From NCBI GenBank assembly GCA_038232275.1, contig JBBSIC010000009.1:13614-77613 (forward strand): a stretch of DNA of 64,000 bases, written 5' to 3'. The stretch comes from DATLGB01 sp038232275. Its GTDB lineage: Bacteria > Actinomycetota > Thermoleophilia > Solirubrobacterales > Solirubrobacteraceae. The translations under genes were made by a program, and so were the position numbers. The stretch's first letter is position 1. Each line of letters begins with the position of its first letter. The notes beneath the pieces were generated by a model that saw only the letters and a program-made list of their open reading frames with translations, made no database searches and was not told where the DNA came from. Shown here one piece after another: positions 48,545 through 56,130 of the stretch.

Positions 48545-49097
48545 TCCGTCGTGCTCCCCATATATCGACCAGCCGCAGCCGGTCCGGCACGATCCAGGAC
48601 ATGGTGCCGATCGCTTCACCCGGCTTCGGCAGCTGGTCCCCGAGGACGGGTGAGGCCAGCGCAGCCGTTGTGGCGGCGAGGGGAGAGCCGTTCGCAGTTT
48701 TCAAATGTCGTGACGCATTGGATCGCTGGCAGTTCGCGGGGCTGGCGTGGCTTGCCACTGCGGGCTGGGTGGGGAGGATCCGAGCCCGCACTCACTGCCC
48801 GAGCGTCGGCGAAGAGCGGGAGTGGTGGTCGTTTGTGGTGGCCAGGGCACCGCTCTGTGGCTTGGGCTCGCAGATCTCAGGCAGTTAACGCTGCCAGACA
48901 GGTACAAGTGACGGCCACCCTCAGCCGGCGGAGCGCCGCGACGGCCGTTGTGGGGGTGACCGCCTACCGAGCCGCGGCCCACCCAGCCCGCCGCTCGAGT
49001 CGCGCTGCACGCCGAGACTCCTAGCGAATCAGTGACTCACCACACGAGTTTTCGACCCCTGGCAGGCCCGACAAGCTTCGGAAGTCGGGGCCGGCGC
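48545..49097. other. 553-base region without a recognisable gene
   Basis: Lower in GC and with mixed codon pattern. Open frames exist (for example 48601-48888 plus, and a minus-strand stretch across 48560-48791 containing MSWIVPDRLRLVDIW), but none has a family signature or promoter pattern. A short repeat GGCAG-ttaacg-CTGCC lies near 48880-48896. It looks like decayed sequence between the proline operon and a frameshifted gene. Confidence 0.5.
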
Positions 49098-49669
49098 TCA
49101 TCGCCTGAGCACTTGCCGCAGCGGTGGGCGGCGGAAGCTCTCCTGGCTGAAGGCGGCGTTGACGCCGACCAGCGCGGTCTCCGTCGCGAGCGTGATCAGG
49201 CCCAGCACGTTGAGGCGGCGCTTCGCCCGCGCCTGGCGGTCCGTCGCCCCGCGGCCGGGGTGTCGCCGTCGGTCAGGGGGACCGCGCCGTCGGGCGCCAT
49301 GCGCGCGAAGCGCACGCCCTCGACGGCGGTGGCGATGCCGCTCAGCGCGACGGCGCCGAGCAGGACGTCGCGCGCGACGGCCAGGCGGCGCTCGGCGGAG
49401 CTCAGGCGCGGGTTGGCGGCCTCGGCGGCGCGCGCGCCGAGCCAGCCGGCCGTGACGGCGGCCAGCGACAGCGAGTTCACGGTGCCGTAGTGGCGCCAGG
49501 CCGCGTTTATGACCTTCCCGCGCTCGGCGGGGTCGGAGATCTCCGTGACGGCCGGGTGCAGGGCGATGCGGCCGTACAGGTTGCCGCCGAGCAGGCCGGC
49601 GAGGCCGACGTCGTGGGCGGCCCGGCCCACCTGGCTGGCGAGCAGGGGCGGGGGCAGCAGATCGGGCAT
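49098..49669 (-). pseudogene. Four-helix membrane protein gene broken by a one-base frameshift
   Basis: From ATG 49669 the frame encodes 157 residues with hydrophobic helices (AGLLGGNLYGRIALHP, LSLAAVTAGWLGARAAEAAN, LLGAVALSGIATAVEGVRFA), then a nonsense end. If one G is restored at the run 49247-49250, translation continues as TDRQARAKRRLNVLG, LITLATETALVGVNAAF and SQESFRRPPLRQVLRR to a stop at 49098-49100, which is a sensible fourth helix and tail (190 residues). So either a recent frameshift or a sequencing error. Function unknown; the family resembles small actinobacterial DUF membrane proteins. Confidence 0.75.
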
Positions 49670-49678
49670 GCTCCGGGG

Positions 49679-50206
49679 CTAGCCGGGCTGGGCGCCATGC
49701 AAACGGGCGGCCTCGTCGAACGCCGCGTGCGTCGCGTCGTCGAACAGCCAGAAGCGGATCTCCTCGATCGGCGTCCCCGCTGCCGCCGCGAGCACGGTGC
49801 GCACGGCGATCGGCGCGGCGAGCCGCACCGGGAAGCCGTAGACGCCGGTCGAGACCGAGGGGAAGGCGACGCGCCGCGCGCCGTGCTCGGCCGCGACCTC
49901 GATCGAGCGCCGGTAGGCCGAGGCGAGCTGCTCCTCCTCGTCGTGGTCACCGCCGCGCCAGACCGGCCCCACGGTGTGCACGATGTCGCGCGCGGCCAGG
50001 CGCCCGCCGCTGGTCGCCTTCGCGTCGCCGGTCGCGCAGCCGCCGAGCCGGCGGCACTCCTCGAGGATCTCGGGCCCCGCCGCCCGGTGGATGGCGCCGT
50101 CGACCCCGCCGCCGCCCATGAGGCTGGAGTTGGCGGCGTTGACGATCGCGTCCGCCCGGTCGTCGGTCGTGATGTCCCCGCGCAGGAGGATCAGCTCCGC
50201 GGTCAC
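49679..50206 (-). CDS. Macrodomain protein, probable O-acetyl-ADP-ribose deacetylase
   Basis: A 175-residue macrodomain. ADAIVNAANSSLMGGGGVDG is the ADP-ribose binding and catalytic loop of the MacroD/YmdB group, followed by AIHRAAGPEILEECR, CATGDAKATSG, DIVHTVGPVWRGG and the phosphate loop FPSVSTGVYGFP. Such enzymes remove O-acetyl-ADP-ribose or reverse mono-ADP-ribosylation. The GTG start overlaps the pdxT stop (GTGA), an unusual operon partner. Eight bases separate its end from the frameshifted membrane-protein gene. Confidence 0.93.
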   Translation of the reverse strand: MTAELILLRGDITTDDRADAIVNAANSSLMGGGGVDGAIHRAAGPEILEECRRLGGCATGDAKATSGGRLAARDIVHTVGPVWRGGDHDEEEQLASAYRRSIEVAAEHGARRVAFPSVSTGVYGFPVRLAAPIAVRTVLAAAAGTPIEEIRFWLFDDATHAAFDEAARLHGAQPG

Positions 50207-50757
50207 CGGGCTCGAACCCCCTCAAGAAAGAGCGCGTGCACGCGCGTCTCCCCGGCGATCTCGGGATGAAACGAGACGGCCAGCAGATGGCCCTGACGGA
50301 CGGCGACGCCGTGGCCATCGACCTCGGCGAGGGTCTCGACGCCCGCGCCGGCCTGCGCGATCCACGGCGCGCGGATGAAGACCGCGCGGACGGGGTCGCC
50401 GGCGATGCCGGGGATGTCGAGGTTGGCCTCGAACGAGCGCACCTGGCGTCCGAACGCGTTGCGCTCGCACAGCCAGTCGGCGACGCCGAGGTGGTCGCGA
50501 TCGAGCATGATCATGCCGGCGCAGGTGCCCAGCACGGGGGTTCCGGAAGCCACGAGCGCGCGAAGGGGCTCGGCCAGCCCCTCGCGCCTGATGCCGAGGG
50601 TCATCGTCGTGGACTCGCCGCCCGGGATGATCAGGCCGTCGAGCCCCTCAAGCTGTTCCGGGATGCGCACCTCGCGCGCCTCGGCGCCGAGGCCGCCGAG
50701 GATCCGGCCGTGCGCCTCGAAGTCGCCCTGCAGGGCGAGGACGCCGACGACCGGCAA
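50203..50757 (-). CDS. pdxT: Pyridoxal 5'-phosphate synthase glutaminase subunit PdxT
   Basis: A 184-residue glutaminase that feeds ammonia to PdxS for vitamin B6 synthesis. The catalytic triad is C79 (LGTCAGM), H164 and E166 (VSFHPEI). The N-terminal GVLALQGDFEAH and IIPGGESTTM are family markers. The start is TTG at 50757, set directly against the pdxS stop (50758-50760) with no gap; this rare codon is supported because beta1 begins at residue 2 and no other start is possible. Coupled downstream to the macrodomain gene. Confidence 0.95.
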   Translation of the reverse strand: MPVVGVLALQGDFEAHGRILGGLGAEAREVRIPEQLEGLDGLIIPGGESTTMTLGIRREGLAEPLRALVASGTPVLGTCAGMIMLDRDHLGVADWLCERNAFGRQVRSFEANLDIPGIAGDPVRAVFIRAPWIAQAGAGVETLAEVDGHGVAVRQGHLLAVSFHPEIAGETRVHALFLEGVRAR

Positions 50758-51642
50758 CTACCAGCCGCGGCCGGCGAGCAGCTGGGAGTCCTCGAGCTTG
50801 CGGGTCTCCAGCGATGTCATCGCCTCCCCCAGCCCCTCGGAGGCCGTGGCGACGCGCAGCGGATCTGCGTAGTGCGTCGTGGCCTCGACGACCGCGGCCG
50901 CGCGGCCCGCGGGGTCTGAGGACTTGAAGATGCCCGAGCCGACGAAGTTGCCCTCGGCGCCCAGCAGCATCATCAGCGCGGCGTCGGCCGGCGTGGCGAT
51001 GCCTCCCGCGCAGAAGAGCACGACCGGGAGCCGGCCCTCGGCGGCGACGCGGCGGACGAGGTCCGGCGGCGCCTGGTGGTGCTTGGCGGCGGTGGCGAGC
51101 TCTGCGTCGTCCATCACCGTCAGTGCCTTGATCTCCGAGGTGATGCGGCGCATGTGGCGGACGGCCTCGACCACGTCGCCGGTCCCGGCCTCGCCCTTGG
51201 AGCGGATCATGGCCGCGCCCTCGCCGATGCGCCGCAGCGCCTCGCCGAGGTTGGTCGCGCCACACACGAACGGGACCTTGAACGCCCACTTGTCGATGTG
51301 GTTGGCCTCGTCGGCGGGCGTCAGCACTTCGGACTCGTCGACGTAGTCGACCTCGAGCGCCTCGAGCACCTGCGCCTCGACGAAGTGGCCGATGCGCGCC
51401 TTGGCCATGACCGGGATGCTCACGGCCGCCTGGATGCCGCGGATCAGCACCGGATCGGACATCCGGGCGACCCCGCCGTCGCGGCGAATGTCGGCGGGCA
51501 CGCGCTCGAGCGCCATAACCGCGACGGCCCCGGCGTCCTCGGCGATCTTCGCCTGCTCGGCGTCGACGACGTCCATGATGACGCCGCCCTTGAGCATCTC
51601 GGCGAGGCCCGCCTTGACGCGGAAGGTCGACTCGTCGCGCAT
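50758..51642 (-). CDS. pdxS: Pyridoxal 5'-phosphate synthase lyase subunit PdxS
   Basis: A 294-residue PdxS, which builds PLP from ribose-5-phosphate, glyceraldehyde-3-phosphate and ammonia. The two catalytic lysines are K81 (VMAKARIGHF) and K149 (MIRSKGEAGTGDV). LERVPADIRRDGGVARMSDP and VGSGIFKSSDP are invariant signatures. The ATG at 51642 was chosen because TACGAT lies 6 bases upstream and PdxS begins here; the long in-frame extension upstream runs through a palindromic repeat and an integrase fragment and is not part of the gene. First gene of pdxS-pdxT-macrodomain. Confidence 0.97.
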   Translation of the reverse strand: MRDESTFRVKAGLAEMLKGGVIMDVVDAEQAKIAEDAGAVAVMALERVPADIRRDGGVARMSDPVLIRGIQAAVSIPVMAKARIGHFVEAQVLEALEVDYVDESEVLTPADEANHIDKWAFKVPFVCGATNLGEALRRIGEGAAMIRSKGEAGTGDVVEAVRHMRRITSEIKALTVMDDAELATAAKHHQAPPDLVRRVAAEGRLPVVLFCAGGIATPADAALMMLLGAEGNFVGSGIFKSSDPAGRAAAVVEATTHYADPLRVATASEGLGEAMTSLETRKLEDSQLLAGRGW

Positions 51643-51648
51643 GCCTGC

Positions 51649-51654
51649 ATCGTA
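51649..51654 (-). promoter_or_regulatory. -10 hexamer TACGAT of pdxS
   Basis: TACGAT on the minus strand, 6 bases before the ATG at 51642, implying a leaderless pdxST mRNA. Confidence 0.45.
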
Positions 51655-51675
51655 GCCGCGCTCGCGTTGGGCCCC

Positions 51676-51744
51676 GGAGTGAGGACGATTCCTTCCGTCG
51701 GGGGACCGAGCCCTAATTCCGCCGGAAGGAATCGTCCTCACTCC
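51676..51744. repeat. Interspersed palindromic repeat, copy 1
   Basis: A perfect 22-base inverted repeat (51676-51697 and 51723-51744; arms begin ggagtgaggacg) around a 25-base loop containing ccgagccctaattccg. It is homologous, in inverse orientation, to the element at 52916-53044. It lies upstream of pdxS in debris. Confidence 0.85.
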
Positions 51745-51846
51745 CGGCGGATCGTCAAGTTCCCCGACGGACCGACGTCTCCTCGCACTGGGGCTCGTCA
51801 CGGTCGTAGCGGCGTGTGGTGCGCGGATCCGCGCGTGGGCCGGCCG

Positions 51847-51963
51847 CAGTATGAGCAGGCAGGCGAAGGTGTGGTCACGAGATCCGGAGGACTCGGCCGC
51901 CGCCAGGACGCCCGCGATCTCGGCGCGGTCCAGCCGTGGAGACTCGCCCGAGACGCGCCGCAC
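51847..51963 (-). pseudogene. Fragment of a tyrosine-recombinase (phage-type integrase) gene
   Basis: About 39 codons on the minus strand read RLDRAEIAGVLAAAE then SRDHTFACLLIL. This matches the start of the XerC/D-like catalytic domain (L.R.E...LL.AA....RDHAL..LLA.NGLRVSE). The match stops where NGLRVSE and the catalytic arginine should be, and unrelated sequence follows. No start codon or catalytic residues remain. Confidence 0.65.
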
Positions 51964-51979
51964 TCGCGCGGCCGGGTCG

Positions 51980-52524
51980 TCAGTGGCTTAGCTGGATCAG
52001 GCCCACGACGAACGCGCCGATGGTGGCCGCCCCGAGATCACGGACCACATGACGGTCACGATGCGCGCGCCCGTGGAGTTGGTGGCCTCGGATGAGAAGC
52101 CCGCATGGCGCAGGACGTAGCGGGGGAAGCCCACGACCCGCTCGACCGCGAGCCGGGTCCACGCCCATGGGTTGTAGAGGTCCCGACGTGCCTGGCCCTC
52201 GCGCTCGCGCGTCTCGTGGGCGATGGTGGTGAGTTCATCGAGTCGGAAGGCCGCGCTGCCCACACTGATCTCGCCGGGCGAGGAGCCACGTGCGGCCTGT
52301 CGCCGCGTCGGACGCCGCTTTCTCGAAGGCCGCAATGTCGGGCTCGTCCGGCATGGCGCGGTAGTAGTAGTTCTCGTCGGGCACCATGTCCACGGCGTCC
52401 GTCCATGCACGGTACTGGCGCTCGAACTCCTCCACACGCGCACGCCGGGCGGTCCACGCGCGGTAGCGCGACACCAGACGACGAACAAGACCACCAGGAC
52501 CGCGAGGATGTAGAGGACGATCAC
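51980..52524 (-). pseudogene. Membrane-anchored hypothetical protein broken by three frameshifts
   Basis: Joining frames gives a coherent protein: MIVLYILAVLVVLFVVW (TM), then RYRAWTARRARVEEFERQ and DAVDMVPDENYYYRAMPDEP; after a shift near 52300, GEISVGSAAFRLDELTTIAH and WTRLAVERVVGFPRYVLRHA; after a shift near 52038, GAATIGAFVVGLIQLSH (TM). Shifts lie near 52470, 52300 and 52038. Each segment has the codon bias of a real gene, so this was a gene of about 180 residues with a TM helix at each end. Family not recognised. Confidence 0.72.
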
Positions 52525-52542
52525 GGATAGATCGTCCGGGCG

Positions 52543-52867
52543 CTACACGTCGAAGCCATCGAACGGCACGCCGTCCTCCACGTCGAAACCGTAGCCGAAC
52601 TCGGCGCGGAGGTCGCGCATCTTGGCCGCCATCTCGGCGCGCAACTCAGCGGCCGTCGCGTCCATCTGTGCGCGCAAGTCGTCCATCTCGGCATGATGCC
52701 CGCGTTGCGCTCGTACGTCAGGCGGTTGTAGTGAGCGCGCTCCCGGCGACTCCAAGGCCGCCCAAGGCGGTGACGGCGCTGACGAAGGAGGCCACGTCCG
52801 CCGCTGACTTCACCAGGTGTTCCCCGCTCGTGGCGTCTTCGTTGATGAACGCCGCCCGTTGGTAGAT
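52543..52867 (-). pseudogene. Decayed ORFs with a coiled-coil C-terminus
   Basis: One frame reads FINEDATSGEHLVKSAADV then ASFVSAVTALGGLGVAGSAL and stops at 52718-52720. A second frame reads MDDLRAQMDATAAELRAEMA then KMRDLRAEFGYGFDVEDG and stops at 52543 (47 codons from ATG 52686). A frame change near 52690 would link RLTYERNAG to the second part. They are likely remains of one or two helical proteins; the 47-codon ORF alone might still be translated. Confidence 0.55.
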
Positions 52868-52915
52868 GGGTCACTTGCGGGGTACCCGGCGCAGGAAGTC
52901 CGCCGGAACGGCGCC

Positions 52916-53044
52916 GGGCCCCCGGGAGGAAGGATGATTCCTTCCGGCGGAATTAGGGCTCGGGCCCCCGGGAGGAAGGATGATTCCTTCCGGCGGAATT
53001 AGGGCTCGGTCCCCCGGCGGAAGCAATCGTCCTTCCTCCGAGCC
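52916..53044. repeat. Interspersed palindromic repeat, copy 2 (left half duplicated)
   Basis: Two identical 46-base units in tandem (52916-52961 and 52962-53007; each contains gatgattccttccggcgg and aattagggctc) are followed by one right half (53008-53044). The outer arms (52971-52992 and 53018-53039) are 22-base imperfect complements with two mismatches. Same family as 51676-51744. It lies directly at the 3' end of the RpiR gene. Confidence 0.85.
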
Positions 53045-53049
53045 AATGA

Positions 53050-53901
53050 CTACTTGAGCTTGAACGCCTTGATGCGGTCGTCGTACTGCGCCGCGTCGCG
53101 GGCGTAGACGCCGTAGGCGAGCGCCTGCAGCACCGTCAGCAGGCCCGTGTGAGAGCGGACGAAGGCCGGCGAGTTGCTCGAGTACCACAACGTGCGGTCG
53201 GCGAGCTTGGCGACGTCGCTCAGCGACGCATCGGCGATCGCCAGCGTCGGGGCGCGGCGGTGGCGGGCGATCTTCATCGCCCGCACCACGAGCGGATGCG
53301 GTCGCCCGGCGGACAGGCCGATGACCATCGTGCCCGCCTCGATGCGACCCAGGCGCGAGAGCGCTTCCTGCGACGGCGAGGCGGCGATCTCGGCGCGCAC
53401 GTCGAGCAGCATCAGCAGGTGGCGCAGGTAGGAGGCGAAGAACGCCATCTGGTCTACCCCCGCGATCAGCACGCGGTCGGCGGTGGCGATCGCGTCGACC
53501 GCGCCCTCGACCTCCGAGCGCGAGATCTTGCGCGCCGTCTCCTCGACGTTGGCGAAGTCGGCGGCCACGGCGGCCTCGAACGGCCCCTGGTCGATCGAGA
53601 ACAGCGGCTCGGACTCCGGCTTGGACTCGCGCCGGCGGTACTCCTCGCGCGCGGCGGCCTGAAGCTCGGGGAAGCCCTCGAAGCCGAGGGCCTGGGCGAA
53701 GCGCACGACGGTGGAGGAGGAGGTCGAGGCGCGGCGGGCCAGCTCCTCCGCGGTGTGGAAGGCGACCTCGTCGAGGTGGTCGACCACGTACTGCGCGACG
53801 TCCTTCTGGGAGCGCGAGAAATCGTCGAACCGCGACGAGATGTACGCGGGGAGAGTCTGGTGCCCGGAGGCGGAGGGGGGCATCGAGGCGGTCTTCGGCA
53901 T
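53050..53901 (-). CDS. MurR/RpiR-family transcriptional regulator
   Basis: A 283-residue regulator: an N-terminal RpiR helix-turn-helix (about 20-95: QKDVAQYVVDHLDEVAFHTA, ELARRASTSSSTVVRFAQAL, GFEGFPELQ) and a C-terminal SIS sugar-phosphate-binding domain (about 130-265: DRVLIAGVDQMAFFASYL, VIGLSAGRPHPLVV). It would respond to a phosphosugar. The usual SIS serine-rich loop is replaced by LSAGRPH, so ligand specificity is open. The ATG at 53901 has GAGG just upstream. Divergent from rfbC, which it could regulate. Confidence 0.92.
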   Translation of the reverse strand: MPKTASMPPSASGHQTLPAYISSRFDDFSRSQKDVAQYVVDHLDEVAFHTAEELARRASTSSSTVVRFAQALGFEGFPELQAAAREEYRRRESKPESEPLFSIDQGPFEAAVAADFANVEETARKISRSEVEGAVDAIATADRVLIAGVDQMAFFASYLRHLLMLLDVRAEIAASPSQEALSRLGRIEAGTMVIGLSAGRPHPLVVRAMKIARHRRAPTLAIADASLSDVAKLADRTLWYSSNSPAFVRSHTGLLTVLQALAYGVYARDAAQYDDRIKAFKLK

Positions 53902-53932
53902 TGCCTCGGGGGGTTTCTATGAACGCCGCCCC

Positions 53933-53938
53933 TATCCT
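53933..53938 (+). promoter_or_regulatory. -10 hexamer TATCCT of rfbC
   Basis: TATCCT, 14 bases before the rfbC ATG (53953), the longest spacing in this set. Confidence 0.35.
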
Positions 53939-53952
53939 TCCCGGCCGCGCTC

Positions 53953-54504
53953 ATGGATGTCCTGACCACCCGCCTGAACGGGCTCGCGCTCTTCGCCCCG
54001 GCCGTTCACGGGGACGAGCGCGGCTTCTTCGTGGAGACCTACCGCGAGGAGACCTGGAGCGCCGCCGGCGTGACGGGCCCGTTCGTGCAGGACAACCACT
54101 CGCGCTCGGTGCGCGGCACCGTCCGCGGCATCCACTTCCAGACCACTCCCGGCCAGGGAAAGCTCGTCCGCTGCGCCCACGGCGTCGTCTGGGACGTCGT
54201 GGTCGACCTGCGCCGCGACTCGGAGACCTTCGGCGAGTGGGAGGCCTGCGAGCTCGACGACGTGCACGGCCGCCAGCTGTGGATCCCCGCCGGCTTCGGC
54301 CACGGCTTCTGCGTGCTCTCGGAGACCGCGGACTTCGTCTACAAGTGCACGAGCTACTACGACCCGTCCACGGAGGCCGGCATCTCCTTCGAGGATCCCG
54401 CGGTCGGGATCGCCTGGCCGCTTCCGCGCGAGCAGCTGCTCTTCAGCGACCGCGACCGGGACGCGCCGGCCCTCGCCGAGCTCGCCGACTCGCTGCCGTT
54501 TTAG
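53953..54504 (+). CDS. rfbC: dTDP-4-dehydrorhamnose 3,5-epimerase
   Basis: A 183-residue RmlC-type cupin that epimerises dTDP-4-keto-6-deoxyglucose on the way to dTDP-L-rhamnose. The catalytic H61 (TVRGIHFQ), K70 and Y130 (DFVYKCTSYYDP) are present, as are DERGFFVETYREETW and IPAGFGHGFCVLS. The other three rhamnose genes (rfbA, rfbB, rfbD) are not in the window. Its TAG overlaps the GTG of gluQ by one base, an odd but clear coupling. Expression may depend on the divergent RpiR regulator. Confidence 0.94.
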   Translation: MDVLTTRLNGLALFAPAVHGDERGFFVETYREETWSAAGVTGPFVQDNHSRSVRGTVRGIHFQTTPGQGKLVRCAHGVVWDVVVDLRRDSETFGEWEACELDDVHGRQLWIPAGFGHGFCVLSETADFVYKCTSYYDPSTEAGISFEDPAVGIAWPLPREQLLFSDRDRDAPALAELADSLPF

Positions 54505-55289
54505 TGAACGGCCGCTACGCGCCGAGCCCGACGGGCGACCTGCACCTCGGCAACCTGCGCACGGCGGTGCTCGCCTGGCGCGCCGCCCGCGAGGCCGGCT
54601 CGCGCTTCGTCGTGCGCATGGAGGACCTCGACCGCGACCGCGTGCGCCCGGACGCCGCCGAGCGCCAGCTCGCCGACCTCGCCGCCGTCGGCCTGGACTG
54701 GGACGGCGAGATCGTCTACCAGTCCCAGCGGCTCGGGCTCTACGAGGCCGCGCTGGGGCGCCTGGACACCTTCGAGTGCTTCTGCACCCGCGCGGAGATC
54801 CGCGAGGCGCCGTCGGCGCCGCACGGGCCGCCCGGCGCCTACCCCGGCACCTGCCGCTCGCTGACCGCGGCCGAGCGGGCGCGGCGGCGCGCAGCCGGCC
54901 GCCCGCCCGCGCTGCGCGTCCGCGCCGGGGGGGCGCGCGTGGCCTTCGAGGACCGCGTGCTCGGCCCGCGCTCCGGCGTCGTGGACGACTTCGTCGTGCG
55001 CCGCGGCGACGGCGCGATCGCCTACAACCTCGCCGTCGTCGTGGACGACGCCGACCAGGGCGTCGAGGAGGTGGTGCGCGGCGCGGACCTCGTGGAGTCG
55101 ACCCCCAGGCAGCTGTGGCTGGCCGACACGCTCGGCCTGCCGCGCCCCGCCCACGCCCACGTCGCGCTCGTCCTCGGACCGGACGGCGAGCGACTGGCCA
55201 AGCGCCACGGAGCCGTCACCCTGCGCGAGCTCGGCGCCGACGCCGCGCGCGCCTGGATCGACGCCTCGCTCGACGACGGGAACGCCTGA
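54504..55289 (+). CDS. gluQ: Glutamyl-Q tRNA(Asp) synthetase
   Basis: A 261-residue GluRS paralogue without the anticodon-binding domain; it glutamylates queuosine in tRNA(Asp). The HIGH-like motif is in APSPTGDLHLGNL (6-18), VVRMEDLDRDRV follows, a cysteine pair lies in CFCTRAEI, and the KMSKS counterpart is ERLAKRHGAVTL. The length and the early stop separate it from GltX. GTG 54504 overlaps the rfbC stop. Q biosynthesis genes are not in the window. Confident as the family; function inferred from the YadB/GluQ group. Confidence 0.92.
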   Translation: MNGRYAPSPTGDLHLGNLRTAVLAWRAAREAGSRFVVRMEDLDRDRVRPDAAERQLADLAAVGLDWDGEIVYQSQRLGLYEAALGRLDTFECFCTRAEIREAPSAPHGPPGAYPGTCRSLTAAERARRRAAGRPPALRVRAGGARVAFEDRVLGPRSGVVDDFVVRRGDGAIAYNLAVVVDDADQGVEEVVRGADLVESTPRQLWLADTLGLPRPAHAHVALVLGPDGERLAKRHGAVTLRELGADAARAWIDASLDDGNA

Positions 55290-55301
55290 CACACTGGGAT
55301 C

Positions 55302-56063
55302 GTGTTCACCCCCGTCCAGACCCGGCGCACGTTCGAGGAGGCCGTCGAGCAGATCGCTGAGCAGATCAAGCTGGGCGAGCTGCGGGTGGGCGACCGGCTC
55401 CCGTCCGAGCGCGCGCTGGCCGAGCTGATGCAGATCTCCCGGCCGACGCTGCGGGAGGCCATCAAGGTCATGCAGGACTCCGGCCTGATCGACGTGCGCC
55501 GGGGCGCCGGCGGCGGGATGTTCGTCGCCACCGAGCTGGTCCCGCCCGACCTCGTCGCCCGCCGCCGCGACCTGCGCATCCACGAGGTCGCCCAGGTCCT
55601 CGAGGCGCGCCGGCTGCTCGAGCCGCGCGTGGCCCAGCTCGCCGCGGCGCGCGCCGGCGAGGACGATTTTCATGCGATGGAGCGCACGATCGCCGACCAG
55701 GAGGCGCTGGTCGCCAAGGGGTCGATCCTCGAGGACGGGCGCGAGGACCGCTTCCTCGCCCTCGACGTGCGCTTCCACCTCGCCCTCGCCCGCTCGACGG
55801 GCAACGCCGTGCTCGTCGGCCTCGTGCGCTCGGTCTACCGCGACCTCGAGATCGCCCGGGACATGGCCATGCACCGCGAGACGGTCCCGGACTGGTCGAT
55901 CGACATGCACCAGCGCACGCTCGCCGCCGTGCGCTCGGCCGACCTCGACGCGGTCGACGACGTCATGGACGAGCACCTCGCCCAGCTCGAGCGCACCTGG
56001 GAGCAGGAGACCGGCACGGCGCTCATCCGCCCCACCCCGGACTTCCTGGTGCGGCGGGAATGA
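55302..56063 (+). CDS. GntR-family regulator with FCD ligand domain
   Basis: A 253-residue FadR-subfamily regulator: a winged helix-turn-helix (about 8-75: EQIKLGELRVGDRLPSER, LAELMQISRPTLREAIKVM) and an all-helical FCD effector domain (about 95-235: LEARRLLEPRVAQLAAARA, FLALDVRFHLALARSTGN). The effector is probably an organic or amino/keto acid. GTG 55302 lies 6 bases after CACACT. It sits 67 bases before the oxidoreductase gene in the same direction and is its likely regulator; a TGGTCAAC half-site at 56103-56110 fits GntR-type operators. Confidence 0.93.
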   Translation: MFTPVQTRRTFEEAVEQIAEQIKLGELRVGDRLPSERALAELMQISRPTLREAIKVMQDSGLIDVRRGAGGGMFVATELVPPDLVARRRDLRIHEVAQVLEARRLLEPRVAQLAAARAGEDDFHAMERTIADQEALVAKGSILEDGREDRFLALDVRFHLALARSTGNAVLVGLVRSVYRDLEIARDMAMHRETVPDWSIDMHQRTLAAVRSADLDAVDDVMDEHLAQLERTWEQETGTALIRPTPDFLVRRE

Positions 56064-56116
56064 GGCGCGCCGCCACGGACGCAGCGAGAAAGTTCCCATG
56101 ACTGGTCAACATCGTT

Positions 56117-56122
56117 TACCTT
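56117..56122 (+). promoter_or_regulatory. -10 hexamer TACCTT of the oxidoreductase gene
   Basis: TACCTT, 8 bases before GTG 56131, with a TGGTCAAC half-site just upstream (56103-56110). It favours GTG 56131 over ATG 56098. Confidence 0.45.
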
Positions 56123-56130
56123 TGCTACCT

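Noticed and set aside
48601..48888. 95-codon ORF in the gene-free region
   Set aside because: No family signature, no promoter-like hexamer at the right distance, and mixed codon bias.
50758..51963. A 401-residue PdxS with an N-terminal extension
   Set aside because: The extension translates a palindromic repeat and an integrase fragment; PdxS begins at ATG 51642, which has its own -10 box.
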